Below, piece by piece: positions 8,494 through 17,223 of a DNA stretch of 20,174 bases. The stretch's first letter is position 1. Every line of letters starts with the position of its first letter. Made by a program: the position numbers and the translations under genes. This stretch comes from Enteropsectra breve (taxonomy: Eukaryota > Microsporidia), in assembly GCA_024243835.1 (NCBI GenBank), contig JALPMN010000566.1:1-20174 (forward strand), read 5' to 3'. The notes beneath the pieces are model-generated. The model was not told the origin of the DNA, did no database searches, and saw only the letters and a list, made by a program, of their open reading frames with translations.

Positions 8494-8738
8494 CTTCACT
8501 ATAAGAATATTCGCTTATATTTGAAGACGATAATTCCATTTCAATATTTTTCAAACGATTATGTGCCATGCTTACAGGATAATACGTAAATAGTATTAGC
8601 AAGTTTTATAATCTATTTTCAGCTTTTAAATGTTCTCTTATAGTATCCTACTTGGCATTTCATATTGCATTTATGCGGTAGTTCATTTATGTCTTTAAAA
8701 TTAAAATTAAAAGAAAAGAATAGTGTTAGGCAATGAAA

Positions 8739-8862
8739 ATATAGTTTTAATCAAGTTCATTAAAAGGGATAACAAAAATATAGTTTTTGTTGAAAGTTAT
8801 ATTTAATTAAATACCCATGATTTTAAATGATCATAGTTTTTATCAATTCCACTAAAAGGGAT
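8739..8862 (+). repeat. Imperfect direct repeat upstream of the gene 5 remnant
   Basis: ATATAGTTTTAATCAAGTTC plus ATTAAAAGGGAT (8739-8770) recurs as TCATAGTTTTTATCAATTCC plus ACTAAAAGGGAT (8831-8862), about 92 bases apart. Its role is unknown. It lies in the 557-base gap between genes 6 and 7, which otherwise contains only the gene 5 remnant. Confidence 0.6.
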
Positions 8863-8874
8863 TTTAGAGTTCTT

Positions 8875-8965
8875 TAAACAAGCAGCCCTTATCGAGGAGG
8901 AGCTGAAGAACACAAGGCTTCAGATCTTAACAAAAACTAAGTATAAATTATTCCTCTATATCTAA
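8875..8965 (+). pseudogene. Remnant of gene 5 (copy A)
   Basis: The plus strand reads AALIEEELKNTRLQILTK, matching gene 5 AMFIEEEVLKRMEQENIRLRR with a deletion of about eight codons. At DNA level ATCGAGGAGGAG..AAC.CAAGGCT is conserved. It lies just 3' of gene 7, convergent, which is the same relation gene 5 has to gene 6. Confidence 0.55.
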
Positions 8966-9019
8966 CCGTTGGATTCAATAAATAAGCTTAAAAACGACAA
9001 ATTTAATTGATAATTTATT

Positions 9020-10741
9020 TTAAATGGCTGCTTCTGGTAATGCAAAACCTTTGCTTCTTACCATAATAACTACAGCAATTACTATTATTATAGCTGTTAT
9101 TCCTATCACTATCTTTCCCTTATGATTATAGACTCTACCCATAAAAGAAGGCTTATTTTTATCTTCAGGTATTTTCTTTTCTAATTCTGATGCTAATTTA
9201 GTGTAATGTTCCTTACATTTACATAAATTACTTCTTATATCTGCAATAGCAGCACTACAGAGTCTTGCCTCAATACTATCTTTCAGCCCATTCATGTTGT
9301 TCAAAACCACATTGTAAATAGTTCCATTGTCAAATTCTGTTTGATACTTTTCCAAGCTGCGTTTTGCTCCTTTAGCAAAGATATCCATTGACTTAATTTT
9401 CTCCAAATAATCCTTAAAGGTAGCTGAATTCTTCTGAAGGCCTTCAAGATGCTTTTTAAGAGTCTCGTCATTTGGAGAAGTTTTAAGACGCTCATTGATC
9501 TTCTGTTTTAGCTTTTCCATGCTTTGTTTCAGTGCCTCATTTTCCTCCATTTTATTTATCTCAGCAAGCTCGCTTATTCCATCCTCGAGTATTTCTGATA
9601 TTTGCTTGGCGAGCTCCTGGAATTTGGCATAATTATTTGCCTTAATTGCTTCCTCCTCATGGTTATTTATGTCTTGAATAGGATCCTCTGTTTCGTCTGT
9701 TGGCTTTATTTTGGTCGGTTCAGGTTTTTTTGGTATTTTCCCTTTTTTTAAATCAGTAAATACTGGTGGATCGCTTGGTGTTTGCTTTTCTTGTGAATCA
9801 TCATCCACCGGTGGAGCAGTTACAATCGGGGATTCTACTTCTCTCTCCATTTCCATATGCTTATCAGCATCCACTCTGGCAAAAGCTGATGTAGTGCTTT
9901 TGATATGTTCAGATTGACTATCCTCTCTATTATCGTGCTGCAAATTCTCTTCTATAAAACATTGATACTTGTCTTGGGCTAATAAGAACCCCATTGCTCC
10001 TTCATAGTCAATACGTATGTTTTGTGGGAAAAAAAGGAATTCACGAGCAGAATCTTTTTTGGATTTATAGAATTCGTCACTGACAAATGTTACTATTTTT
10101 TTCATTAGTTCATTTATGCTAAAGAGCATATTAGATATATGGGAATTTTGAGAAACTACCCTTTTTTGCTCTTCATTAATACTATTCTTAATATTTTCTT
10201 GGCGCTTTAATTCATTTTTAGATAACTCAAGTGTTTCTATTTCCTCCTGTGAAAGTTTTGCTAATTTTTTATTTGTCGTTGATAATTTCATAGTATTTTC
10301 ATCATACTCTTCGTTATAACGCCTAAAAATGTGCTCCAAAACTATCATTATTTCAAGAAGAACTTTTACATGCTCACTTGCGTCACACAAGGCATTCTCT
10401 TCAGTATTTTTAACCTCCTTTATTGCAAAGTGTGTGGCATCACTTAGTTTAAAGTTTTCTGCAGTAATAAAACTACATGGTAACATTTGAACTTTCTCTT
10501 CAATCGATCTTGTTAAATAGTTATAATTTTCTTCACAATCTTCTTTCACGATTTTAAAATAATTCTTGTACCATGCATTGCTAGCTTCGGTATAATCAAG
10601 ACTTATTTCATTGTTGTTTTCTATTGATACTGAGGATTTTTGCTCCTCTGCTGTGTGCTGCTGCTCTGGAGCTGCTTCTTGGGAGTCACTCTTAAAAAAT
10701 GCATAGAATGAATGCAGTATGGCTCTTCCGTTGAAATGCAT
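9020..10741 (-). CDS. Type I membrane protein of the array family, one unit with long coiled coil (gene 7, 573 aa)
   Basis: ATG 10741 follows ATCC directly. The N-terminus MHFNGRAILHSFYAFFKSD is a family-type but weakly hydrophobic signal. The helical unit (about 45-275) holds FITAENFKLSDATHFAIKEV, HVKVLLEIMIVLEHIF, MLFSINELMKKIVTFVSDEF and FFPQNIRIDYEGAMGFLLAQ plus DKYQCFIEE. Compared with gene 6 it has an extra charged helix of about 50 residues in the middle of the unit. Next comes a Pro/Asp-rich linker (PPVDDDSQEKQTPSDPP, then KKPEPTKIKPTDE; about 300-370), a coiled-coil region (about 375-525) and one membrane helix (KIVIGITAIIIVIAVVIMV). The tail is RSKGFALPEAAI. Predicted surface or host-interface protein anchored by the C-terminus; no known domain. 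The copy appears intact. Confidence 0.87.
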   Translation of the reverse strand: MHFNGRAILHSFYAFFKSDSQEAAPEQQHTAEEQKSSVSIENNNEISLDYTEASNAWYKNYFKIVKEDCEENYNYLTRSIEEKVQMLPCSFITAENFKLSDATHFAIKEVKNTEENALCDASEHVKVLLEIMIVLEHIFRRYNEEYDENTMKLSTTNKKLAKLSQEEIETLELSKNELKRQENIKNSINEEQKRVVSQNSHISNMLFSINELMKKIVTFVSDEFYKSKKDSAREFLFFPQNIRIDYEGAMGFLLAQDKYQCFIEENLQHDNREDSQSEHIKSTTSAFARVDADKHMEMEREVESPIVTAPPVDDDSQEKQTPSDPPVFTDLKKGKIPKKPEPTKIKPTDETEDPIQDINNHEEEAIKANNYAKFQELAKQISEILEDGISELAEINKMEENEALKQSMEKLKQKINERLKTSPNDETLKKHLEGLQKNSATFKDYLEKIKSMDIFAKGAKRSLEKYQTEFDNGTIYNVVLNNMNGLKDSIEARLCSAAIADIRSNLCKCKEHYTKLASELEKKIPEDKNKPSFMGRVYNHKGKIVIGITAIIIVIAVVIMVRSKGFALPEAAI

Positions 10742-10772
10742 GGATAAAATTTTTTATAAATTTTTAAAGGGG
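10742..10772 (-). promoter_or_regulatory. Two-part C-box element of gene 7
   Basis: CCCC at 10772-10769 on the minus strand, followed by TTTAAAAATTTATAAAAAA and TTTTATCC abutting ATG 10741. The CCCC box is 27 bases from the ATG, as for genes 6 and 8. Confidence 0.7.
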
Positions 10773-10984
10773 CATTTTTGCAAAAGAACCAGTTAAAATA
10801 AAACGGTATGACTATATAACGATTTTACAAATTCTGTGCATAGGAAGAAATTAAAAACATTCTGAAAAGTATGCCATTTCAAAATATTAATTTATTTTTT
10901 TAAGGATGTCTGAATTGAAAAAAAGCATTTCAAAATATAATGGAGACAAACTGATTTGGCTAACAAAATGCCATATTTGCTGAA

Positions 10985-11057
10985 TAGAACATGCTAAATC
11001 AAGTGAAGCAGGAGCACAAAAAGCTGCGGGAAAGAAATAAGGATAATGATGCCTGAA
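10985..11057 (+). pseudogene. Remnant of gene 5 (copy B)
   Basis: The plus strand reads NMLNQVKQEHKKLRERNKDN, aligned with gene 5 VLKRMEQENIRLRRINEEV. The DNA match is strong (AGCAGGAG.AC, then GCTGCG, then AATAA.GA). It is followed by TGA. It lies 3' of the broken family copy at 11124-11857. The rest of this 380-base gap shows no gene. Confidence 0.65.
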
Positions 11058-11123
11058 CAAAAAGTGTTAAAACAACAAAGAAAAATATAATTTTGAATCC
11101 ATACTTTTGAAAATAACTTTATT

Positions 11124-11857
11124 TTAAATAGCGTCGGCCATTCTCGAATCATTTTTTTTTCTTCGCATTAAATAAATTGCGATAATCACAGCAACAACAC
11201 ACCAATCACTATTATCAGTTCTTTACGCGCACTGATTTTATCCATAAAAGAGGCGTTGTTATTAGACACTGATTTCTTATTATTAAACTCTGAATTTATG
11301 GCATCATATTTTTCTTCGGCAAGATTTATACATGATCTAAGACTATCTAGTTTATCAAAAACTTTAGTTTTTATCTCAGCTTTCGATGTATTCATATAAC
11401 TAAGAAGCATGGTATAATCTGCTGGGGCATTCATATCATTCTTATAGCCTTCAAGATTCAATGATTCAGCATCTAAGCTGCTTCTAATCTCACCAGCTTC
11501 CTTCTCTCCCTTTTTAAGGATGTTTGAGAGACACCCAAGTTCCAATTCACTGACTTTAAGACCTTCGTCTTTTTTATTTAAAAGATGTGCAGCTATCATA
11601 GTTTTTAGCATACTTAAGTCACCTTTTAGCTTTTTTAACTCACTGCTGTTAGTTATCTCTGCAAGCTAGTTTTTTCCATCCTCTATGTTCTTTGCGAGTT
11701 CTTCTAGAAGTTCTTGGCATTGTGTAAACGGATCTTGATTTCCCACTATATTGCCAATTTCTGGTCTTATTATATTCTGCCCATCTGTTGTTTCTTGTGC
11801 AGTGCACTTGATGAATGCAGTCATCAACTGTATTAAATAGATTCCGCTGAACAGCAT
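11124..11857 (-). pseudogene. Broken member of the array family (TAG stop plus frameshift)
   Basis: ATG 11857 (after ACCC) opens the family signal MLFSGIYLIQLMTAFIKCTAQE. The frame meets TAG at 11668-11666 and then continues in the same frame to 11186. Around the stop, EDGKN-stop-LAEI aligns with gene 7 EDGISELAEI, so the TAG replaces a Glu codon. The remaining part encodes coiled-coil sequence, then FMDKISARKELIIVIGV at the membrane helix. There a one-base deletion shifts the frame: the next frame continues VVAVIIAIYLMRRKKND to a TAA at 11126-11124. The whole helical unit (about 200 residues between signal and coiled coil) is missing compared with gene 7, so this copy is also internally deleted. 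Two separate lesions argue for a dead gene. Confidence 0.8.
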
Positions 11858-11887
11858 GGGTATTTTTTCTTAAAAAATTTAAAGGGG
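11858..11887 (-). promoter_or_regulatory. Two-part C-box element of the broken family copy
   Basis: CCCC at 11887-11884, an A/T stretch (TTTAAATTTTTTAAGAAAAA) and TACCC abutting ATG 11857. There are 26 bases between the box and the ATG. The element is kept although the gene is broken. Confidence 0.65.
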
Positions 11888-11918
11888 AATTTTATTATAA
11901 TACCGTTGAAAATTAATC

Positions 11919-12915
11919 TTGAAAAAAATTATTCCTCGTACAAGTTGATAAAACCATTTCATAAAAGATTATGTGCAATGCACAATTATTCTGTACTATT
12001 TGAATTTTGGTAAAATTGAGGCTTGTTATCTTCGTTCGATTTTTGCCATTTGAGTATTCTCTTACACCTGCTGTTCCTAAAGTATTTATAAGAAGCGATA
12101 TTATCGCTGCCCATTTATCTTCAGGTTTAGACGCTATGTATCTGCCTTTATTACTTGAGCTTAATCTATTTTTTATAATGAAAGATCTGCCCCTGTTACT
12201 CTTCTAAAACATGTTGCTCTACTTCTTAGTGATTTTATTAAAACTATCAATTGCTTATAAAGCCATTCATTTACATCGTTCTTTTTCAGTATTCATTAAA
12301 ATATTGTGGCGTGGCAGCCTATGATGTAAAAATTTAATTTATCTGAAGTAAGCTCAGAATGAATCCCAATAATTCTACTATAAAAGAATCTGTTCATGCC
12401 ACGGTGTAACACACTTAGATGTTTAAGCTTTCGGCAGAGAAAAGCGTTGGATCATTAAAATGCACATCTAAGTTTTATTATGCATATACTATCGTTTTAA
12501 ATTAAATTTCTAATGAAAAAAGTTCAACTTTAAAAAAAACTAGAGCTTTTGTGCAGTAAGGCTAAGAAACTCACTATAAAAAGAACTGTGGTAAAGCAGA
12601 GCAGCGTGAAAATACCAGGGAGGTATGTCCCAAGATGCCCGAGTGTGAAAATGTTGGTGGTGAAATAGCTCTTCGGAAATAATTAGACTTAGATTTTTAG
12701 TGCTTTCCAAATACTTAAAATAATAATGCAATTCATGGCCAGAAAGTCTATTTATGCTAAAAGAACTGCTTTTGCATTCAAACTACTTTGCTTTACTTTG
12801 TGAACATCCGAATTCTTTTTCAGTGGGCCAATTAAAGGCGTCGATAGATGCAAATACCAATTTTAAATCCACCGAACTAATACAGCATCTAAGATCATTT
12901 GTTAGAAAAACTTAA
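11919..12915 (-). pseudogene. Decayed unidentified gene or element
   Basis: This gap of about 1.2 kb holds no intact gene, but the minus strand has a run of open segments in changing frames. From about 12915 to 12540 one frame contains SSVDLKLVFASIDAFNWP and LSGHELHYYFKYLESTKN, broken by a TAG at 12785-12783. Further on come NRFFYSRIIGIHSELTSDKL (about 12395-12300) and KWAAIISLLINTLG with REYSNGKNRTKI (about 12110-12010), ending with TAA near 11919. Composition is protein-like, and all pieces lie in order on one strand. I do not recognise it; a transposon or an old gene is equally possible. An inverted repeat (12414-12422 with 12464-12472) lies inside. The segments could in part be chance. 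Confidence 0.35.
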
Positions 12916-13199
12916 CATGCATTTTTTCTAACTGTCAGCTAGTTACATACGCAGAATTAAGGTGCCAGATTTGTAGTTTACCAATCTTTGCTTGCCTTTT
13001 ACAAGCGTCTAAAGCTATCAAAAGACTCTATGTGAGCCTTCAAATGAGTAAATATGGAGTGATACGCTAAAAAATTAATATATAAGAGAATAAAATTTCA
13101 TAAAGGAAATCAAAGAGCCGATTCAACAGAAATATGCATGATACGCAGCATATTGAATATTATTACCTACATTATCCATCGCAGGATTAAAATCAAAAC

Positions 13200-13476
13200 G
13201 CATATACCAGAACTTCGAACTGAGTTTCACAATTTAAAAAATTTGATAATAAGCGAATTAGCCAAAATAAGCTTAATAAAGCATAATTTGTCCTTGGAAG
13301 CAATACTTATAAATGAAACTGTCTTGCACTGGTGAAACGAACAAAGACTATAAAAAGGCCTATTTTACAGTGAAAGACTTGCTAAGGTACAAAATAATAG
13401 AGCATATGGCTGCAGAGAGTAAACAAGGATGTAATAAAAATCTGGTTTAACATGATTGAAGAGCAATTTGATTTTT
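13200..13476 (+). pseudogene. Remnant of gene 5 (copy C, longest)
   Basis: The 5' part reads NLKNLIISELAKISLIKHNL, matching gene 5 ENLSLKEELAKNKLKLEQL; GAATTAGCCAAAA-TAAGCTTA is shared except for one base. After a TGA at 13333-13335 and frameshifts, the 3' part reads RVNKDVIKIWFNMIEEQF, matching gene 5 RINEEV, then VEVWYKMVEDK. The order and spacing follow gene 5 over about 270 bases. The copy ends 15 bases from the gene 8 stop on the opposite strand. Upstream (12916-13199) I see no convincing gene. Confidence 0.75.
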
Positions 13477-13490
13477 ATAAAAAATTTATT

Positions 13491-15959
13491 TTAAACGGCT
13501 GCTTCTGGTAAAACAACACCTTTGCTGTTTGTCCTCAAAACAAAAACAATTGCAATTATTACAGCGATAGACGCAATCGTTCCAATAAATATTTTTCCTT
13601 TGTGAATGCTGAGTTGATCCATGAACGCATGCATGCTATTTTCAGTTTTTGGTGCATTCTTTTCACGTTCCGATGCCTTATTTCTAAGCTCTGATTCTTT
13701 CTCGATTAGTGTTGATGCCCTATTGTTAATTTCTAATTCTTTATTACCAAGTTCTGATTTCTTATTTTCAAGCTCCGATTCCTTTTTTTCGAGCTGTGAT
13801 ACTTTATTTTCAAGTTCCGATGCCTTATTTTTAAGCTCTAATTCCTTCTTTTCGAGCTGTATTTCTTTATTTTCAAGTGCCGACTTCTTATTTTTAAGTT
13901 CCGAAGAGTTCTTAGTCAGTGCTAATTCTTTCCTATCCAGTTCTGATTTCTCAATGTCCAGTTCTGATTTCCTCTTCTCAAGTTCTGATTTCTCAGTGTC
14001 CAGGTCTGATTCTTTCAATATCAGTGTTGATGCCTTATTTATCAGTGCTGATTCTTTTTTATCTAGTTCTAACTTTTTATTCTGAAGTTCTAATTCTTTA
14101 TAGTCAAGCTCAGATGCAATAACAGCATTTTCCCCCTTAAGCTTAGTTATCAGTGTTTTAATAGATGAAATTACTTTAGTACGATCGTCCTCGTTGTCAA
14201 CCTTCAAGTCCCTTAAGCAGTTCAATACCGTATTATAATCGGAATCTGTGTCCATTGCATCCAGATCTGTTTTTAACTTGCATTCTGCACTATGTGTTTC
14301 TTCCTTGTCATTATCTTCAACTTCCTCAGAACTCTCTTCTTTATCTTCTAGCTTTAATATTATCTGCTTTGGTATTTGCATTCCTTGAAAACCATCTGAC
14401 TTTGAAGTCTCTGCGACAGATACTTTACTCTCAGAAGGCTGCTTCAAAAAAGCCATTGCCTTCTCTTCTTCTGCGCCTAAATAACTATGAACATCGCAGC
14501 AACCTATATAACCATCATAGAGACCGGGCTCACGAATAAGTGTTTTGATATGTTCGCTTATTTGCTTCATTAATGCACATATGGCAATCATTTTGCTATA
14601 GCATTCTATATTAATCTGTTCACGCTCGGAAGTTGATTTGTAATCATATAATATAAATTTTCTAGGACGGTAATCATATAACCTAAACGTGCATTTTAGA
14701 ATAGTTATTATATTTCCGATTATATCCATGTTTTCCCTTTCTGTACTTCTATCATGCTTTATTCTATCGACTGCAGCATGAAATGCATCTGTCAAACTAT
14801 AACCATCTACTATTATCTTATTTAATTTTATAATTTTGTGTCGGATTTCTTCGGGTATGTCTCGAATCGATAGCTGTTGGTCAGCAATTACTGTTTCCAG
14901 ATCTTTATTAAAATGCTCATAATAATAACCATCAGGCTCATTTTTTAAAACCAGATCTTCTTTAAACGGCCCATCAGTAACTGGAGTCTCAAAATTATAG
15001 AATTCCTTTTCCCTTTCACTTATTGGACTATTAGTAGCACTTGTTTCCATAATCTTAAACTCTGCATATTCATCTTGGCTTAAATGTAGTGTAATGCAGG
15101 TTCATAGCTCATGTATAATTCTTGGGGAAGAAAGACTCTATTTTTAGAGCAATTTATTGCTTTGTTACTTATAAATAGAGTTTTAAATTGTTTAGTTATT
15201 TCTTCCATTTTATAGTATATGCTATAGAGTCTTTTACCAAAAGATTCCTGAACATAACTAAATTCCACATGCATTTTGTAGCTAGCTTTATCGAGCTCGA
15301 CCCGTGTTAGAGTTTCATAAGACCCATCCTTTAGTGTTATCTCTTTTCTTAAAAGACGGTCTCTTTTTTTCGCTATCCATAGCATCCTTCATTTCTTTAT
15401 CCTCTACAAGCTTTTTATATTCGTTAAGTGTCTGAATAAATAAATGTTCCAAAACTACAATTATTTCAAACAGAACTTTTACATGTTTTTGAGCATCTTT
15501 GAGCTCATTTAAACCACCAATATTTAAATGCTTCTTTAGATAGTCCAAAGCAGCGTTTAGATTAAAATTGTTTATAATGATAGGCTTTGTTGGTGTATTA
15601 CAATATCGGGAGTGAAAGAGTTCAAGTAAATCTCTAATGATATTTCTATGATTAATTTCTTGGAAATTGACAAATTCTTTATAAAAACCGAATATTGTGC
15701 CATCATGCTCAATAGTTTTGTCAGCGAATTCAGTAAAAACAAGGGTATTCTCCTCTGTTATGTTTTTATCGCCGTGTTCTTCTGCATTATGTGGAGATTC
15801 TGTTTCACCCGTTGAATTGGACTGTGTGGTTGGTATATCATGTTTTTGTGGTGCTGCAACGAGAATTGGTGTTTCACGCGCATCCTTCTCTACTGCTGTT
15901 GGGTGAGATTTGCCGAGTGCAATCAGAGCCAGTATCACATTACATCCGCTGAACAGCAT
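13491..15959 (-). pseudogene. Two-unit type I membrane protein of the array family, split by two frameshifts (gene 8, ~822 codons)
   Basis: ATG 15959 after ACCC opens MLFSGCNVILALIALGKS (signal). The frame runs to an A7 run (15370-15364, minus sense); one extra A shifts it, and the gene continues in the next frame (RDRLLRKEITLKDGSYETL to YMSYEPALHYI, stop 15080). A one-base deletion near 15095 restores the first frame, which runs to 13491. Unit 1 has IINNFNLNAALDYLKKHL and VLFEIIVVLEHLFIQT. Unit 2 has GYSLTDAFHAAVDRIKHD, IIGNIITILKCTF and AMAFLKQPSE. Next comes an acidic linker, about 20 heptads of the type SELENKK (about 14110-13650), a membrane helix (KIFIGTIASIAVIIAIVFVL) and the tail SKGVVLPEAAV. 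Every segment aligns with gene 10 in order. ATG 15050 would express unit 2 alone, without a signal. It may be a pseudogene, a sequencing artefact at A7, or a switchable gene. Confidence 0.8.
13650..14110 (-). repeat. 21-bp (heptad) coding repeat in gene 8
   Basis: About 20 degenerate units of 21 bases encode seven-residue modules of the form [SAK]-[ETA]-L-x-x-K-x (for example SELENKK, SELEKRK, SQLEKKE). Because the period equals one coiled-coil heptad, the array makes a long rod-like stalk next to the membrane helix. The reverse strand is open over 13621-14085 only because of this repetition. Confidence 0.85.
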
Positions 15960-15990
15960 GGGTGAAAATTTTGCAAAATTATAAAAGGGG
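15960..15990 (-). promoter_or_regulatory. Two-part C-box element of gene 8
   Basis: CCCC at 15990-15987, then TTTTATAATTTTGCAAAATT, then TTCACCC abutting ATG 15959. The box lies 27 bases from the ATG. Confidence 0.7.
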
Positions 15991-16082
15991 TTTTTCGAGA
16001 TCAATGCCGGTTTTGGCTGCAAAAGGAAAAAATTAATCAAACTACTCTTATGATTACCCTTTTTTACCAAAAGCAATCCTAA

Positions 16083-16130
16083 ATGAAATCAAGAATAAAG
16101 GCGATAACTGGGAGGACATATAGCAAAATT
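16083..16130 (+). pseudogene. Remnant of the gene 4 3' end
   Basis: The plus strand reads NEIKNKGDNWEDI followed by a stop, similar to gene 4 CKIEKENVPKWEDIK; GGGAGGA-ATAT is shared at DNA level. It is a short match and could be chance. It is supported by a gene 5-like fragment just downstream in the same order as in the intact locus. Confidence 0.4.
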
Positions 16131-16211
16131 CAATACCTTTCGACACTTCACTGCTTATAAATAGTAAATGCTAACTTGATAACAATTTCAACAAATTAAT
16201 TGGTCATATAT

Positions 16212-16275
16212 GCTGGAAAAGCTCCCTTGACTGATTGGTTGCCTATAAACTCCTTTCTTAAGAAGCATCCAGCCA
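16212..16275 (+). pseudogene. Remnant of gene 5 (copy D)
   Basis: The plus strand reads GKAPLTDWLPINSFLKK, comparable to gene 5 GKTPAAFSMENLFLK; GGAAA, CTCCC and TTCTTAA blocks are shared. It is a weak but ordered match between the gene 4-like piece and the 3' end of gene 9. The rest of 16131-16540 shows no gene. Confidence 0.4.
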
Positions 16276-16542
16276 TATACAAATCAGATGTCTTATTGAG
16301 GATGAAGACCAATAGTATAACCGTTCCTTATACTTATTGGGTGATAATACAATTTAAGAAAAAAAATATTTTATTAAAGCATGGCTTTTAAAAAGACTAA
16401 AGATTTTCATACTCATTGCTATAAACGGCTTACAGACCGATGGCCTCTGGCTCTTCCAACCGTATATACAAATATCTTAATATTCCTCATATTTTAACCT
16501 TTTCAAAACCTTATACAAAATTAAATAAGCAATATTTTTATT

Positions 16543-16719
16543 TTAAAGAGATACTTCTGGCACAGCCGCGGCTTGCTGCTTGTTGCCCAAACAACGAAAA
16601 TTACCATTATCATAGTAATAGCGTCGGTTGCTCCTATCACTTTCTTTCCAATTTGCTTACTGACTTGATTCATAATCATCGGATTCTTCCAAAGCCCTGA
16701 CGAGGGCCTTCAGTTAATC
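16543..16719 (-). pseudogene. Out-of-frame membrane anchor and tail belonging to gene 9
   Basis: Downstream of the gene 9 stop, minus-strand frames encode MNQVSKQIGKKVIGATDAIT, then MIMVIFVVWATSSK (from 16679 on). After a one-base deletion the frame reads AAVPEVSL with TAA at 16545-16543. This aligns with the family end (FMDKVDKHKG, helix, SKG, V-PEASI). The anchor is therefore present but no longer in frame with gene 9, and it carries its own frameshift. Confidence 0.75.
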
Positions 16720-17223
16720 TCATAATTTGCTTGTCAAGGGCTTATTTATCTTCTTAAGTTTTTCATTCTCTCGTTCAAGTTCTTCATTCTTTGTTTTAAG
16801 CGCTAAGTTTTCATTTGTGCGCTTTTCCATTTCGACTTCGCGATCATATACAGCAACTTCGCGCTTTCCGACAGCAACTTCGCGATCATATACAGCAACT
16901 TCGCGCTTTCCGACAGCAACTTCACGCGTTGTGGCATTATTTTCACGCGTTGTCGCATTATTTTCACGAATTCCCACATTCTTTTCACGAATTGCCACAT
17001 TCTTTTCACGTTCTTTCAGTTCATCCGTTAGGTTGGGATTTGCAATAGGGATAACATCTTCTACACCACCAACGTTAATATTATGACCTTGTTGCAATGG
17101 ATCTAGGCTCGCTGTTCCAGGCCCTTCTTCTTGAACTGAGGTTGGCTGTGTTGGATTGTCTGATGGACCGCATTTGCTGAATGCAATCAGTGATACTATG
17201 ATATCATATCCGTTGAACCGCAT
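16720..17223 (-). CDS. Truncated array-family protein with heptad repeats, anchor lost (gene 9, 167 aa)
   Basis: ATG 17223 after ATCC opens MRFNGYDIIVSLIAFSKCGP, the family signal peptide. There is no helical unit. A Pro/Gln/Gly-rich stretch (about 20-65) is followed by nine seven-residue modules beginning with R: REKNVAI, REKNVGI, RENNATT (twice), REVAVGK and REVAVYD alternating, REVEMEK. A charged coiled coil then ends KPLTSKL before TGA at 16722-16720. The frame stops before the membrane helix, which survives out of frame just downstream. If expressed, the product would be a short secreted coiled-coil protein, not a membrane protein. It could be a dying copy or a soluble variant. The upstream element is present but with longer spacing than in its relatives. 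Confidence 0.65.
   Translation of the reverse strand: MRFNGYDIIVSLIAFSKCGPSDNPTQPTSVQEEGPGTASLDPLQQGHNINVGGVEDVIPIANPNLTDELKEREKNVAIREKNVGIRENNATTRENNATTREVAVGKREVAVYDREVAVGKREVAVYDREVEMEKRTNENLALKTKNEELERENEKLKKINKPLTSKL
16830..17015 (-). repeat. 21/42-bp tandem repeat in gene 9
   Basis: Consecutive 21-base units encode R-E-x5 heptads. Two pairs are near-perfect 42-base repeats (TTCGCGATCATATACAGCAA with TTCGCGCTTTCCGACAGCAA on the plus strand). Recent copying is visible, since pairs are almost identical while the outer units have diverged. Confidence 0.88.

Noticed and set aside
12007..12207. Open plus-strand frame with hydrophobic residues
   Set aside because: It is opposite the decayed minus-strand segments, has no ATG context or C-triplet, and composition explained by AT richness.
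12414..12472. Inverted repeat CTTAGATGT / ACATCTAAG as a terminal repeat of a mobile element
   Set aside because: Nine-base arms only 41 bases apart inside a decayed region; expected by chance in AT-rich DNA, with no target duplication seen.
13621..14085. Open plus-strand frame of 154 codons, Ser/Phe-rich
   Set aside because: It is the reverse of the 21-bp heptad repeat in gene 8; a frame-preserving repeat keeps the opposite strand open as well. It has no start signal.
15048..15050. ATG 15050 as an independent start for a 519-residue protein
   Set aside because: No C-box or C-triplet precedes it, and codons upstream in the same frame still align with gene 10. It looks like the restored frame of gene 8, although internal use cannot be excluded.
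16727..17086. Open plus-strand frame of 119 codons over the gene 9 repeat
   Set aside because: Mirror of the 21/42-bp coding repeat on the minus strand; it consists only of repeated FSR/TATS-type residues and lacks a start signal.
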